Of a stretch of 64,000 nucleotides of DNA, positions 13,358-25,920 are shown piece after piece (position 1 is the first letter of the stretch; every line of letters begins with the position of its first letter). Made by a program: the position numbers and the translations under genes. The DNA comes from Margaritispora aquatica (taxonomy: Eukaryota; Ascomycota; Leotiomycetes; Helotiales; Discinellaceae), in contig VJWN01000004.1 of assembly GCA_007644065.1 (NCBI GenBank), positions 806,001 to 870,000 of the forward strand, given 5' to 3'. Under the pieces are notes generated by a model. It did no database searches. It was not told the origin of the DNA and saw only the letters and a program-made list of their open reading frames with translations.

Positions 13358-16300
13358 ATTTTGTAGTCACATAAACCTTCATGTGAAGGATATGGAGACC
13401 TACCGTTCATAACGAGCAAATTTTGTATTCAAAAGTGGTGGCTTTTTGGGGTTCTCGCGGATGGACCTATCGGCTATCGTGCATTTTATGTGGGGTGTGG
13501 CCGTTGTATTTGGCCCTCGAACTGGGTTGCGCAGCTTGCTGAAAACGTAGGAATTGGCAAGGAGCCTCTTGGGATCTAGGACGGATTTTCGGTCAGATAT
13601 ACTACTTGGTTTGAGGTATAATAGTTTTCGGAAATATGGGCGTGGACAAATTGGAAAGTGGCAATGATAGGCCCCAGAATATCATGGTAATAATGACATT
13701 GAAGCAATACCATAATCAACTCCTAGCATCAAAATCAGCAGAAACGTTTTTGAAAGCTACCCCTGCAAGCTAGAATTACTGAATTTTATCCTCAACGGAC
13801 CATCGATGCATGAGCTTGAAACTCAAAGCTATATCAAGCTGCCTTCGCTATGACTAACTTCTCGTAGTGAGCTTAGTACTTCTAGCCAAACCGGTTTTTT
13901 CCAATGTGTGGATGAAGTTGACACATGTTAAGGAGCTGCTCACCTATGCTTACTAGTCATGAGCACCTCCAAAAAGCTTCAACGAAGACAGATGCGCCAG
14001 CCTGGTCGCAGAATCATCCTCAAGAACCAAACAAGACCAGGGACTGGCAAATATCATTCACGATCAAAGTCGAGAATATGCGGACCAATCGCCATAACTA
14101 TTCAACGGATCGCGGAATGCAAAGACTGAAGCTCATCGAGCAATCAGAGCAAGATACGGAGGGCAATGCGGAAGTAACCCAATCAAACACCCTTCTCGAT
14201 AATATTCCTACCAAGACTCGCAGTTCCTGTCATTATGTTGGTCCAATCACAAAGCATTGCTGAAGACTAGCGACATCGACAACTAGGAAGCTGAGGGCAA
14301 GCATGCACTGGCAGCGTTGCAATGCAGTAACCAATCTAGTGTCCTGGTGTGGAGCGGAGCAGAAGTGGTGAGACTGCTGTCATGATCGAACCTGTTGAGG
14401 GTGTGCATGATCGCTGCATGAGAACCTTGCCCTGCTTCTTATCCTACTGGAAGTGCTGTTATGCTGTAGCTCCGTAACCTTACAGAATTTCAGCAGCAAC
14501 AGTACATAGACATGGACGGTACTTGAAGTCCAGGTCACCAGCTAATCTGCAGAATAGCTAGTGAGGCTGCACCAGATGAATTATCATCTGCCCGAAGCGA
14601 AAAGAAAAGAAAGATGCAGGAGAGCGGAAGGATGAATAGTGGTGGAGGAATCGGAGGAAGATGTTCAGCATACAGTTGAGGAGTGAGGCGGAGATTCCCG
14701 AATATATCACATGATTGACTAAAGAAGACTAGTTTTGTACCGGAGATGCTGCCTTACCTACCAAGATACATTTGCTACTCGTACCACTGAGCTTCAGCGA
14801 ATTTGTGCGGCGTATGTTCCTTTGCTCGTGAATAAGTCTGCCCACTCTCAGACATCTTCGAACGAAATGTATCCTGGTACCTGCTTTATTTGGCACTTTG
14901 GTGCTATTCTAAGCTCAAACTCGATAATGTAAAGCCCCACTCACCTATTTCGATGACACGAAGCTGACCAGACTTGCATTGCAGTCTAGACCACTCCCCT
15001 TGAACGAACAGGATGCAGATGAAGCTTAGCAAATTGTAAACCTCGGTACAAGCTACTTTTCCAATTGATGCTCCCCCACTCTTTGTACCAGAAACATCGA
15101 GGATCAAACCTCTCATACGAATTGGCTGTCTAGCCTCAAAAAACCCGAGTGAAAGATGACATACAGACAGTCGGACAAAGACCAGCTGGCTCTCTACATA
15201 CTATTAATCCAGTCCGCCTCTTTGAACGGAGTGCTCGGGATTTATATTTGTATGTCAAAACATGTCAGACTGCTATGTGCTGAGACATGATTGAATCCAG
15301 AAAAGCCTTCAGGGGTTGTATGCTGCTATGAGCTCAACTTTTACTCCCATGGTACTTTGATAGATATCAACCACAACAACGCGTCTACTCCACAATGTCT
15401 TGCTATGTTTAATGCAGCAGGAAATTGGATGGTGATGATGATTGAAGTGAAATGCGAAAGAGGAACAGATACAAGTACGACCAGAACTTCTCACATCTTA
15501 ATCCCTAAATTTGCAAATTGTGTCTTTTAATTTTTATTTGTCTTTGGAAAGGAAATGTAAGACCAGGAACCGATATTCAGTTAGGTAACCAGAACACTTC
15601 TGTTTGTTATCGAATTTCATGGTTTTGAGAAGAAGTCTTGTCAATAGAATCATTCTGTATAAGATACACAACTATGGGGTAGTTCCTCCCAAATATCTTG
15701 ATTGCCTAAATGAGCAGATGATAAGCAGTGAACCATCAATATATAAGAGAATCGATTAACTCTGCGTCCTAAAATCCATATTCTTACTACATATCGAATA
15801 TGCGTCATGATCTTACATCATGATCTTGCACATTTATCTTAGACTGGAATGATGGACATTGAGGGTTGTTATGTTGAGGCAAATCTTCAACCGATCTCAA
15901 ATGCCATTCATTCCCACAGAAACTTATACCGCGTCCATCATTTTTGTCATATTGACGCACGGAAACCAGCAGAGTGAGATGTTGATAACATGCAATTCCG
16001 TGTGTTTGTATTTATTTACATTAGCATTTGTTTTTAAGGGTAATGACTGTATTAAAGAAAGCGAAGAATGCTTCTAAGTTTTAAGATCTCTACAAACTAT
16101 TTGAAAGGGATGATAGATAGCACCGTTTGATGTTAAAAATCTCAAAAGCACTTGTCCCGTTTGTCGCAGCGCCTTGCCGCTCAGAGAGGAACATCAGATC
16201 AGTTGTTTCCTTTCCTCCCTAGGGTGTTCTTTATGAAGAACATAGGACAACGCAGAATGTGAGAGGAAGGATCACTCTTGTGTTGTGTTATACTGTGCTG

Positions 16301-16825
16301 TATCGTGTTGCAGCGGGTAGTAACTGCTCTATCACTCTGCTCTTTCCTAACCCATCAAGAAGCAGTAAGTCGAAGGCAGTGATCTTGCCTTCCGACGAGT
16401 TATCTTTCTCTGTCTCAATCCTCAATCTCAATCCAATTTTTCAGCTTTCAGCTTCTCAACCCTACATTTCTCTTGTTGCCCTGATAACACACCGTCCTGA
16501 TCCTAGGAAGACCACTCGTTTGGATGTACCACACTTCTGATCTCAGCAATTGGTAAGTCTTTACAACCACCAAGGAGCAATATTGCTACATCTAGCGAAC
16601 TGGCAATTCAACTTCTAGCTGTACAAACCACTGGGTTTCTGCTGATACTTTAGGCTGAAGTGATCCACCGAGCATAGGGCTTGATATATGAGGTACCTCA
16701 GAGCAGCAGAAGCTCTTTGCTATTGTCGAGATATTGTTGCAGACATCTGAAGATCTTGCTTGAGGTGATAAAAGTTCCAATTACTATATCTGGTGTTAAC
16801 AATCTGCAGAGTCTGAACCTACACA
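13358..16825. other. Long intergenic region with probable 5' leader at its right end
   Basis: About 3.5 kb. No protein similarity was recognised; the longest frame (13925-14263) looks random. A direct repeat CATGATCTT occurs at 15806-15814 and 15819-15827. From about 16.2 kb on, sequence is pyrimidine-rich and leader-like and contains a probable UTR intron of the next gene. Confidence 0.6.
16553..16809 (+). other. Probable 5' UTR intron of the eIF4E-binding-like gene
   Basis: A strong donor (TTG/GTAAGT) at 16553 and an acceptor with upstream GTTAAC branch-like sequence ending CTGCAG at 16809 frame a 257-nt interval. The acceptor is only 16 nt before the ATG at 16826. No coding frame crosses it, so it would be an intron in the leader. 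Inference only. Confidence 0.4.
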
Positions 16826-19800
16826 ATGGCAGAATCAGAAATCATGCCCACACATCGCTACGAGGTCGAAAAATTGTTGGAGCTAAGAAGTTCACTTTCG
16901 TTTGTGATTTGCCCACTCGAAAAAATCAACAAACACGTCGATATTGGTACGCACCGAAACACTCCTGCCATCTGAATCGCTTAACTGACAGATATTGATT
17001 CAGCTTCCATTTTTCGACTCCCCGACGAAGCTTTCAATAATCCGCAGCGGTTCTCTTGCTCCTCCAGAACACTTGCTATCAATCCCGTTCGTCACAACTT
17101 CTCACAGGGTAGCAGAAGATATTTCATCGAATCTTCTGAAGAAAGCGAAGATCGAATGTCATCATCCGCGAATTCAAGGCGCGAATTCCGCCAATATCAG
17201 TGGAACTTCCGTCGACGTGAAAGCTCAGATCGCTCCTCCCAACCACATTCTGCGCCAACTGGCATCGCTGCGCAACAATCGGAAAACTTCCAGAGATTCT
17301 ACCGTGCAGTTGTTTCTCCCACACATCTTCGGGTCACAGCAGGTGGCAGAATCGTTCCCAACACACGATCTACTCCCGCACTACCTCCACCTCAGTTCGA
17401 CTGGAGGAGCGACAAATTCCAAGTCGATAGAAAGAGCTCGGCGTCCGAGCCACATCAGAACACTATGGTTACAGCCAGTCCGCTGAACGCTGTCACAAAC
17501 GCGTTTACGCCTGCTGACAAACTTGCGCCTCAGAGCACATTGCTCAGCACTGAAACAGATACTGGCAATACTGGTCGTGAATTGATATTGGCCGCAGATG
17601 TAGGTGGTGAGATTGGATCTACTATACCATCTTGTACCCAAGTACACCCAATCAAGATCTCGCCGCCAAGCCAATTCGATCAAAGCAAACCCTTTATGAT
17701 CAACGGTCAGATTGTCTATCCAGTCACACAGGGCTTCCATCCATCGCCAGCAGCAGTCCCTATTCCGAACCCTTTTCTTGGTGTTCCAAGCTTCTTGCCA
17801 CCACCCCAGTTTCCAAATGGCGGGAGCTATATTCCAACACAATTCTCTGGTTTCATGCCTGGCATGCCTAATGTCCCTGGTTCATTCATGTTCCCTGGTC
17901 AGCAGCTCTCCATGATGATGCCTGGCCTCCTTCCTGCTGAGATGATGGCACCCATGTATCAATATCTACCAATACAAAAAGTTCCTTTGCAGCAAGAGAA
18001 CTTGAGGGCGCAGATGCATCAGCTTCAAAGCCAAATCAATTTTCTTGATCACCAACTCACCAACAACAGACATCAGATTGACGAGCATGCAACGGAAGCC
18101 CAAAAGGCGATTCTTTTGAGCCAGGCCAGAAACATGGAACTGATGCTTGAGTTCCAAGCAGCTCAAGATGCTAATGTTGCAACCGGATATCCCTTTCCAG
18201 ACGAAATGCCTGTAAGCAAAGAGGCTACAGTAGTCCCGCCCGTGGTTTACAGTACAAAACCTGTTCAACAAGTCGTGTCTGGCGTATTACAGAAGAAAGA
18301 TTCAGAGAACACGACCACTGTAGAATCCGTCGAAGTCGCCAGCGATGCTGGATCAAAAATAGCCACGTCGCGTGCTGAACCAGTTGTCAAGTCGAAATTG
18401 AGTATGAAAGCCGCACCCTTCCGACCTCGATCTCAAGTCCCATCGTCACAGGCTGTAGTCTTAGCATCAGACAGTCTTTCAAGCAATAGCTACTATGGTG
18501 CTAGTACCTTAAACGTGACAAAAGAGCATGGCGAAACTCAACAGCAAATTGAAGAACGATTGTCGGCAAGAGCTACCAGTAAATATGGAATCCAGAGCCT
18601 ATCTAGCCCAATGAGCCTTTCTAGAGGTCATACTCATCATGGAGCAATGACCCGCAACCAGTTTGACCATCCACTTACGGCTCTTCAGCGATCGAACACA
18701 ATCAATTGTGCTGAATGGGTAAACTCAAACAAAGCAGTCCCATATCTCGTCGGCTCATTACCTCCTGGGGTTCACTCTAGTGCTGCTAAGTCATCTGACT
18801 TCAGCTATTCTCGTGCACTCACGGAAGAGGAAGTTCGTGCTCGACACCTTTACTGGGGTAAAGCACCACCATCGATTCAGCATGGACTACCAAAGTTTGA
18901 TGGCAAGGATTTCTATCCTCCATCTCCAGTTAAGAGGAATGCCATGATGAGCGGAGGTGACAACAGTTTCAACTCTGGTAGTGGTCATGAAAATCATGAC
19001 TATGTAGCGGCAGGATTTGCAACCCTTTTCGCCGAGCCAGGTCTTCAAGGTTGCAAGACTCCTACACCGACCCGTTCTTACTTCCAAACTCCAGAAGTCT
19101 CCTCGAAGGCACATCCTTTGGGTTCTCTGAGAATCAATGGACAAGGAAATCGACCACCAAAGGTGGATTTATTCCGTTCCGAGGTCAGTCCCGCTGGCTG
19201 GCAAGAGAATCCTGTCAAAGAAAAATCCATTTCACATACATCACCATCCAGTGCAAAGGGCAAGCATAATGGACAAGATGACTTCTCAGGCATTTCCAAT
19301 AGACATGGTGTCACAGGAATCAAGTCTTCACTTGCAGGAATCCAGAAGACAGGTCATAACTTTATTGAAAGCTCCAGAAATATCGAAACTATATTACCTG
19401 CTGCATCTGTAGATACCAGATATCACAACGAGGGCGCTCATGAGGAGTTGTGGAAGCATGGCAATGTTAATCACCAAGGAGTCAAGAGCGAGTCCGACAC
19501 AGTGATCAGCTTTTCCTCAGCCAAGGAAGGACTGCGAAGCAGCAAGTCCAGCATGGAATTTCATCCCTCTCCAGGAAAGATGCTCTCTCCTAGGTCGGCT
19601 CATCAAAAGGCTTTCGCCGAGCGGGTGGAAAATTTTCGCAAGTAAGATCAATACTTAACTATAACATGAAGGTAGCTAACACGTCATTTGAAGTTCTGAT
19701 GTTCAAACCCAATTCTTGCAGAATATGCTTAAGAACGTCACTCAGTCGGGTCCAGTCTTATCTGGTGCAATTACATCTGCAACTGCTCAAGGAATTCTCC

Positions 19801-20138
19801 CTCAGTATCGTGGCTCGGCAGCCGCATCTCTTACACCCACTATGTTATCCCATTCGGTAACAGATCGGGACTTCTTTCAGCATGGCCAATCATGTTCAAA
19901 TATCACAGCTGAGAGCAATCAAACTTTGATCACCTCCCTACAGTCAGACATCTTGACAGAAAACCGCCCACCTCAAGTAGGCCGAAAAACCACACAAGTT
20001 TCTGGTGGAAGTGATGAATCCGGTGCTCAAGGCTATATGCGTTACCTGAATCAGAAGGACGAGAAAAAGAGGATGGTTGAACAAGCCATGGGTGCGGATG
20101 TCTCCACGACTCTCCCAGGCCAACGAACCGACTGGTAA
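16826..20138 (+). CDS. Large disordered protein with eIF4E-binding-type motif
   Basis: Three exons: 16826-16946, 16992-19641 and 19694-20138, giving 1071 aa. The N-terminus has RYEVEKLLELRSS, where Y12-x4-L17-L18 matches the canonical eIF4E-binding motif Y-x4-L-hydrophobic, including the following L/R positions seen in 4E-T and Cup. The rest is mostly low complexity: Ser/Pro-rich regions, a Pro/Met/Gly/Phe-rich stretch (about residues 290-370), and a predicted coiled coil (about 371-435, LQQENLRAQMHQLQSQINFL). The C-terminus has a conserved-looking GYMRYLNQKDEKKRMVEQAM. A role as a translational repressor or mRNP protein is inferred, not shown. The exon 3 acceptor at 19693 was chosen because it is the one that keeps the long downstream frame. 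Confidence 0.85.
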
Positions 20139-22772
20139 ACACTTGTTGTTTCTCGTACTTCTCATTATTTTCTTTGTTGATAGTTACACGAGCTGCATCT
20201 TCATTGATCTGTCAGCGGTTTCAACTGTGTCAATCAAATTCCAGGACTGTCAAGGCCCAGTTGTGCTGACCGCCCCGGATTGAGTTGCTGCCATTGCCAT
20301 TTTCAAGGTCTGACTCTGGAAGAATGTGGTTATTCCGAAATGGGAGAATCATTAGATTCCTCACTAGGGTTACGTTATCGCATGGTCTCAAGATTAACGT
20401 TAATTACATATTTCTCTCTTTCTTGTATCTGTATTGACGAGAAAGTCTTGCTGTATTTTTTGCTTTCTTGTGGAAGCTGAGGACAAACTGAGATTGATTG
20501 CGATGAGATGCATGGCCGGAAATTGTCGACATTACTTTCTTGTGTTTAAGGTAGAGGTTTAGATAAACAATAAGTTGATATTAAACAAACTACTTTTTAA
20601 CTCGCTCCTTGGTGACTTAGTATTTGATTTCAATTTGAGCTTCTGGCTGATGAAAACGTAGCAGGTGGGGTGGAGATTTGAATTCTGATTCGTCGAGATA
20701 TCTATTGACATCCATGTGAAGATCATATTAAAGTAGGAAATGGATGGAACCAAGCTTTCGGATTAACTTGCTCTGGGAGAGTTTGAGGTCCTAGATAATA
20801 ATCAGATGAGGTAAGGATGTCGAACATTAGCCGTGCTAGAGTTTTAATAAAGAAGTTCAGGTCTAGGCTAGAAGGGAGTTATTGTTGTAGATAGGAATGG
20901 TTTGAAGTATCACCCAATAATTAAATTTGTGACTGAGGAAGACTTTTCGGGTATGAGCGCAGTTTGCAATGATGGTAATGGTTCTTGAAATTGGAATTGG
21001 GGCATACGATGGAACCCTCAGTTTCTAGAAGTACATCCACATAAATTTTCAGGTCAAGTACTAAGTTTTAACGAATAGGAGTTTATAAAATACCACTACC
21101 ATGGTAAGGTGAGAGCACTACTAGAGAGTTTGAGCTATTTATTGAGGGCAAAGATGCGGTTGGGAATGAAGGTCAGTCTTCAATATCCTTCAATTCGTAG
21201 AAGTAAAGACTGGGCTTATAGGTAACATCCTTTAGGAAATCTAAAAAGTTAATAAGATAAGTATCTACTCGGTTTGTGAACTTCAAGAATCTACAACAAT
21301 AATATAAGATAAAGATTTACGCATGAATGTGGGCCAACAAGAGATGCACAATGATCTCATACCCGCCTGAGAGTTTTGCACCCCACGGATGGATTGGTAA
21401 TTTACCTCCCCCAGGATTTGTTTCTTCTGCATTTGGAGGAATGGGTGTGCATGATGTTGCAGCTGGTGATCACGTTTGCTGCGACTGGGTCGGTGGGTGG
21501 GCCTGCGGTGCGATAATCCGTCGTGGAGGGAGGGAGGGAGGGTTGCTCGCGGGGTTGCGTGTGGGATGGTGAAGCGAGGTCAATTGGCGAATGACCTGAA
21601 GGAATTGGGAATTCGTATGGAAGGTGTGCTTGCATACAGAGAATCATATGTACATTTGACTAACAGGACGATGGGAGGCATCTGAATGAATTCTGTGGTG
21701 CGACTTTGTGTTTTGTTGATGATGTTAAGGTATGTAGATGTTTCCATTACTTGCGAGTGCAAAATGTCTATTGGTAAGTAGTGCTCTGACAATGACAAGA
21801 ACAATGAGTCTGGTATTATTAAGCCTTATGGATCTCACAATGTTGGTCTCATCCTGCTGGATACTTCTTCCCTTTCTTGATATATATCAAATATCAACTA
21901 CGCTCAATGAATTGGGGCTATGGCTAAGCTGAGTTGCGCAGTTATTGAAAGTGGGGGTGTCTAATAGATAAGTAGGATCTGCTCCGACATTCATTGTACT
22001 GTACTGTAATCGCGCAATGATTATACCTGGGAATGATTAAAATCTCATAACACAAGATAATGTTTCATCTTTAGAAGAGCTTTGAAACTAGTGCAATAGG
22101 CTATCAAAGGAAGTAATGGGAACTGGCAAAGCACGCCTTGCTCTGTGGATAAAAAGAAGCAGTGTGATGTCGGATAGCAACATCCTCCACTTCCAATGTT
22201 CTAGATGCCATCCATCGAGCATTATGTTCCTCACCCTTCTGACCTGCCTGTCTAGATTCTTCATGCCAAGTTAGCGCCTTGGATTGAGACCTTCCAGTCC
22301 TCCATGGCTGCGCCGAAGGCGTTTGAAGCCGGAATTCCTACCAAATCATCCCCTGAGCAAGCGATTGGTGATATCCGGCACTAAGAAACACCGCTGCTAC
22401 TGCTGTTGCACCACCCAACTTCCACTTCAAAAACTTGCGTAACTTCTTGTCCTGAAGTGCCTGCTACTCTTCTGTTCTTTACATGACCTTTCAATTGATT
22501 TTCTTTAATGTCGAAAGGTTCCGTCCAAACATGGAGTGTTAGCAATAACTGAGCCTCGTTCTACTGCGCCACTGTCTCTGCAACTCCTCTCCTGACAAGG
22601 ATCATCGTCACTGAACAACATCCATCCGACGTGATTAGCAACCACCCTGCTCGGCGTCACGTCCATCTTTGACGACTGACAAACATCAAAACCGAAGCAC
22701 TTTCAACTGCGCTTGAAAGCCCGCATCTAGTGAGCAAGTTGCAGCCTTGTTCAAAGCTGCTTCCTGCCCTCG
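20139..22772. other. Intergenic region, G-rich on + strand in part
   Basis: 2.6 kb without a recognisable gene. About 20560-21320 has low GC and more G than C on this strand, but no intact ORF, terminal repeat or target-site duplication. A four-run G tract lies at 21528-21542. The last ~250 bp before the kinase is pyrimidine-rich, as expected of promoter and leader. Confidence 0.6.
21528..21542 (+). other. G-quadruplex-forming motif
   Basis: GGGAGGGAGGGAGGG: four runs of three G separated by single A loops, within a longer GGA-repeat context. Single-nucleotide loops favour very stable parallel quadruplexes. More G-rich sequence lies just upstream. Confidence 0.7.
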
Positions 22773-24851
22773 ATGACGACCATTTTCCACGGCTCCTCTC
22801 CGAATTCTACACCTAACGAAAAGCGAGGATTCTCAGGAATTCCGATGTCGTCAAACAAGCATACCAACGGCCATAGTCCGTTTCCACAGAAGATCAAGAA
22901 CTTTTTCCGCATCAGCAGTTCCGGAGAGAAGAGCGATGGATCTCTGAAGTCTGAAAGCAAGAGCTCGTTCCGCCAGTCCAAGTTCTTCCCTGGGTCTGGT
23001 CGAAATCGATCAACAACTGTGGCTAGCGAAGGCAATGGTCTTGATGATGGCCTTAGTCCAACGGTACAAGCAAACCCATACTTTACACATCAGGGACCAC
23101 CAGCGTTGAGACATCACAATGAGGGATCTGTTCCGCCAAGCCCTCCAGATACGCCAACCTTGAAGGTGAGCGTGGTATCGGGTGCCAATGATCAGGCCAC
23201 GATTGCTGGAAAGGAAGAGCTGGCACGGAAGTTAAGAAGAGTAGCAAGTGCGCCAAATGCACAAGGGCTTTTCTCAAAAGGCAAGGGGAGCGGTGATAGA
23301 CCAGCAACAGCTGAGCTTGGAAAGGAGCCTTTGGCTCACAATGCGAGCACAAGCATGCTGGCTCTGGTCGACAACAAGACTACGGCAGGTGGAATGAACG
23401 GAGACACTCCTGGTGTGCCACCCACAGATAGTCTGGGAGCATTGCAACCACCCAATCTGAGGAATACGATGGCTTTCAGGAGGACATACAGCTCAAATTC
23501 AATTAAAGTGCGGAATGTGGAAGTCGGACCCAGTAGTTTCGATAAGATCAAGCTGATTGGAAAGGGTGATGTGGGTAAGGTATATCTTGTACGGGAAAAG
23601 AAGAGCAGCAGATTGTATGCTATGAAAGGTATTGATTCAGGCAGTGCATAGTGGGCTATGAGCTAACTGATCTTAGTCTTGAGCAAGAAGGAGATGATCA
23701 AGCGCAATAAGATCAAGAGAGCATTGGCAGAACAGGAAATTCTGGCTACTAGCAACCATCCGTTTATTGTAACGCTCTATCATTCTTTCCAGTCCGAAGA
23801 CCATCTTTATCTCTGCATGGAATACTGTAGTGGAGGAGAGTTCTTCAGGGCTTTGCAGACACGGCCAGGAAAATGTATACCAGAGGACGATGCGAGATTT
23901 TATGCCGCCGAGGTAACAGCTGCGTTGGAGTATTTGCATTTGATGGGTTTCATATACAGAGATCTTAAGCCAGAAAGTACGGAATAAAATTCAGCGAGCT
24001 CAGTATTCTTTGCTAACTTTGATAGACATCCTGCTTCATCAATCTGGACATATCATGTTGTCAGACTTCGATCTTTCGAAGCAGTCTGATCCAGGTGGAA
24101 AGCCCACTATGATTCTAGGACGCAATGGCACAAATACAAACTCTCTACCAACGATTGACACGAAATCTTGTATCAACAATTTCCGAACAAACTCATTCGT
24201 AGGTACGGAGGAATATATCGCGCCAGAGGTTATTAAGGGTTGCGGTCACACAAGTGCTGTAGACTGGTGGACCCTGGGTATCTTGATCTATGAAATGTTG
24301 TTCGGTACGACTCCATTCAAGGGCAAGAATCGAAATGCAACTTTTGCCAATATCTTGAGAGATGATGTGCCCTTCCCAGATCATTCGGGATCTCCCCAAA
24401 TCTCTAAGTAAGTAGACACATTGGGATTTTAGCAATTCACCGCTAATATGTTGCCAGTCTTTGTAAATCACTGATACGAAAACTTCTTATCAAAGATGAG
24501 AACAGACGTCTTGGCGCAAGAGCAGGCGCATCAGATGTGAAGACACATCCATTCTTCCGTACAACACAATGGGCGCTTATTCGCCACATGAAGCCTCCTA
24601 TGATTCCTAATCAAGGACGTGGCATCGACACTGTAAACTTCCGAAATGTGAAGGAGAGCGAGAGTGTAGATATTAGCGGTGCACGAGCGATGATGGGTCT
24701 CCCAAAGGGCGTTCCCTTAGATTCTAGTTTGGCCACTCCTGGTGGCGAGATTGTGGACCCATTCGAGGATTTCAACTCCGTCACTCTGCACCATGACGGC
24801 GACGAGCACCAGATGGAGGACCAAAATAACGGACGGTACGATGGGAGGTGA
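22773..24851 (+). CDS. nrc-2: AGC-family protein kinase Nrc-2/Fpk1-like
   Basis: Four exons: 22773-23628, 23677-23976, 24026-24407 and 24458-24851, giving 643 aa. The N-terminal ~250 residues are Ser/Pro-rich and disordered. The kinase domain starts at [18 protein letters not shown]; the ATP lysine is K285 (YAMK), the catalytic loop is YRDLKPEN with D381, and the metal-binding motif is DFD (D399) instead of DFG. There is an insert before [14 protein letters not shown] in the activation segment. This DFD plus insert is characteristic of fungal Nrc-2, yeast Fpk1/Kin82 and plant AGC-VIII kinases. Fpk kinases activate phospholipid flippases, and Neurospora nrc-2 represses entry into conidiation. 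The AGC tail has [11 protein letters not shown] at the end. Function by homology. Confidence 0.93.
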
Positions 24852-25691
24852 TCGAAATAACCAATCCTAAGCGATCATTACCGTCTCGGTTGTTGACTTT
24901 CTAAAAAGTATGTTTGATTACTATAAACTGGCGTCACTCTTTCAAAGCCAGCGACAGCGCCTTTCTCCAATTTGCTTCCTTTTCAGCATGGGATATGGGG
25001 TTGGAAGGATGTTTTGCAGGCGCATTTTCCTGGTCCGTCCGCTGCCTTTAGGTCGTCTTGCTCAGGGACCAGGCTAAACTGGAATATCGGAAGCGGGCTG
25101 GGCCTTTTCGCATTTGCTGCATTGTACTCCTTGTAAATATGAGTTATCTTTCCTATCATAAGATCTGGGTGAGATGGGGTATACTGGTGATTGGCGTTCT
25201 AAAGGGTCCAATTTCCAGTATCTTTTGGCACTTGCTTCTGAGTAGAGAGGAGGGAGGTCTTAGTAGATGGCAGAAGGTCGTCGGTGGGAAGACTTCAGCG
25301 AGCTGCTGTGCAGTGCAGTATCGGTTGAGGGGAGAGCGTTGTTTCCAACCAAGACATGATGGAGGATAGGAGCAGCGGTTGTTGTGGGGTTGTTGCAAGT
25401 GGGCTACTTAGAAAATGAGAAATTGCAATATATTTTCCCCAAACTCTGCTTCTTTAGGGTCTTGTGTGAGAACTCTGTACCTAAACTTGCCCATGTATCT
25501 CCTTCGAGATTGACCTTTTGTTGGTTTTGGTCTACATATATACGAAATAATGCATGTGTTATCTTCGCCGTCATTTGCTTGAGAAGGTGAATTGCAGATC
25601 TTATACATAAATATCTTAGCGCCAACTTTTCCTTGCTGGAAACCTCGCTGAGAACTCAGACTTCAGTGCTCTCTTTCCGTTCTCTCACCGA

Positions 25692-25715
25692 CATCTCCAT
25701 CTCCATCTCCATCTC
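25692..25715 (+). repeat. CATCTC hexamer repeat
   Basis: Four near-perfect CATCTC units in a longer CT-rich stretch. The composition resembles pyrimidine tracts upstream of fungal transcription starts, but no ORF of note follows for more than 1 kb. Confidence 0.7.
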
Positions 25716-25902
25716 TTTTCACCTTTCCTCCCCTCCTGTCACTTCTTTGCCTTGCGTCAGTCAGTTAGTTGGTCATCACACGTCGATCCGATGCGATGCA
25801 TCGAGAGATCACCAATCTTTCTCTCGTCATCTCCGCGCGTTGTCCTGCACATCTATTGCCTCTATCGTTGTTTTTCGTCTCCGTTGTTTCCATTGTGGCG
25901 GT

Positions 25903-25920
25903 TGCTGCTGCTGCTGCTGC
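25903..25920 (+). repeat. TGC trinucleotide repeat
   Basis: Six TGC units. Short frames read it as Leu or Ala runs, but none belongs to a convincing gene. Confidence 0.8.

Noticed and set aside
13925..14263. 112-aa plus-strand frame
   Set aside because: No recognisable similarity, no conserved blocks and no promoter features.
21327..21572. 81-aa frame through the G-rich tract
   Set aside because: Gly/Arg run is a product of the GGGA repeat; no gene context.
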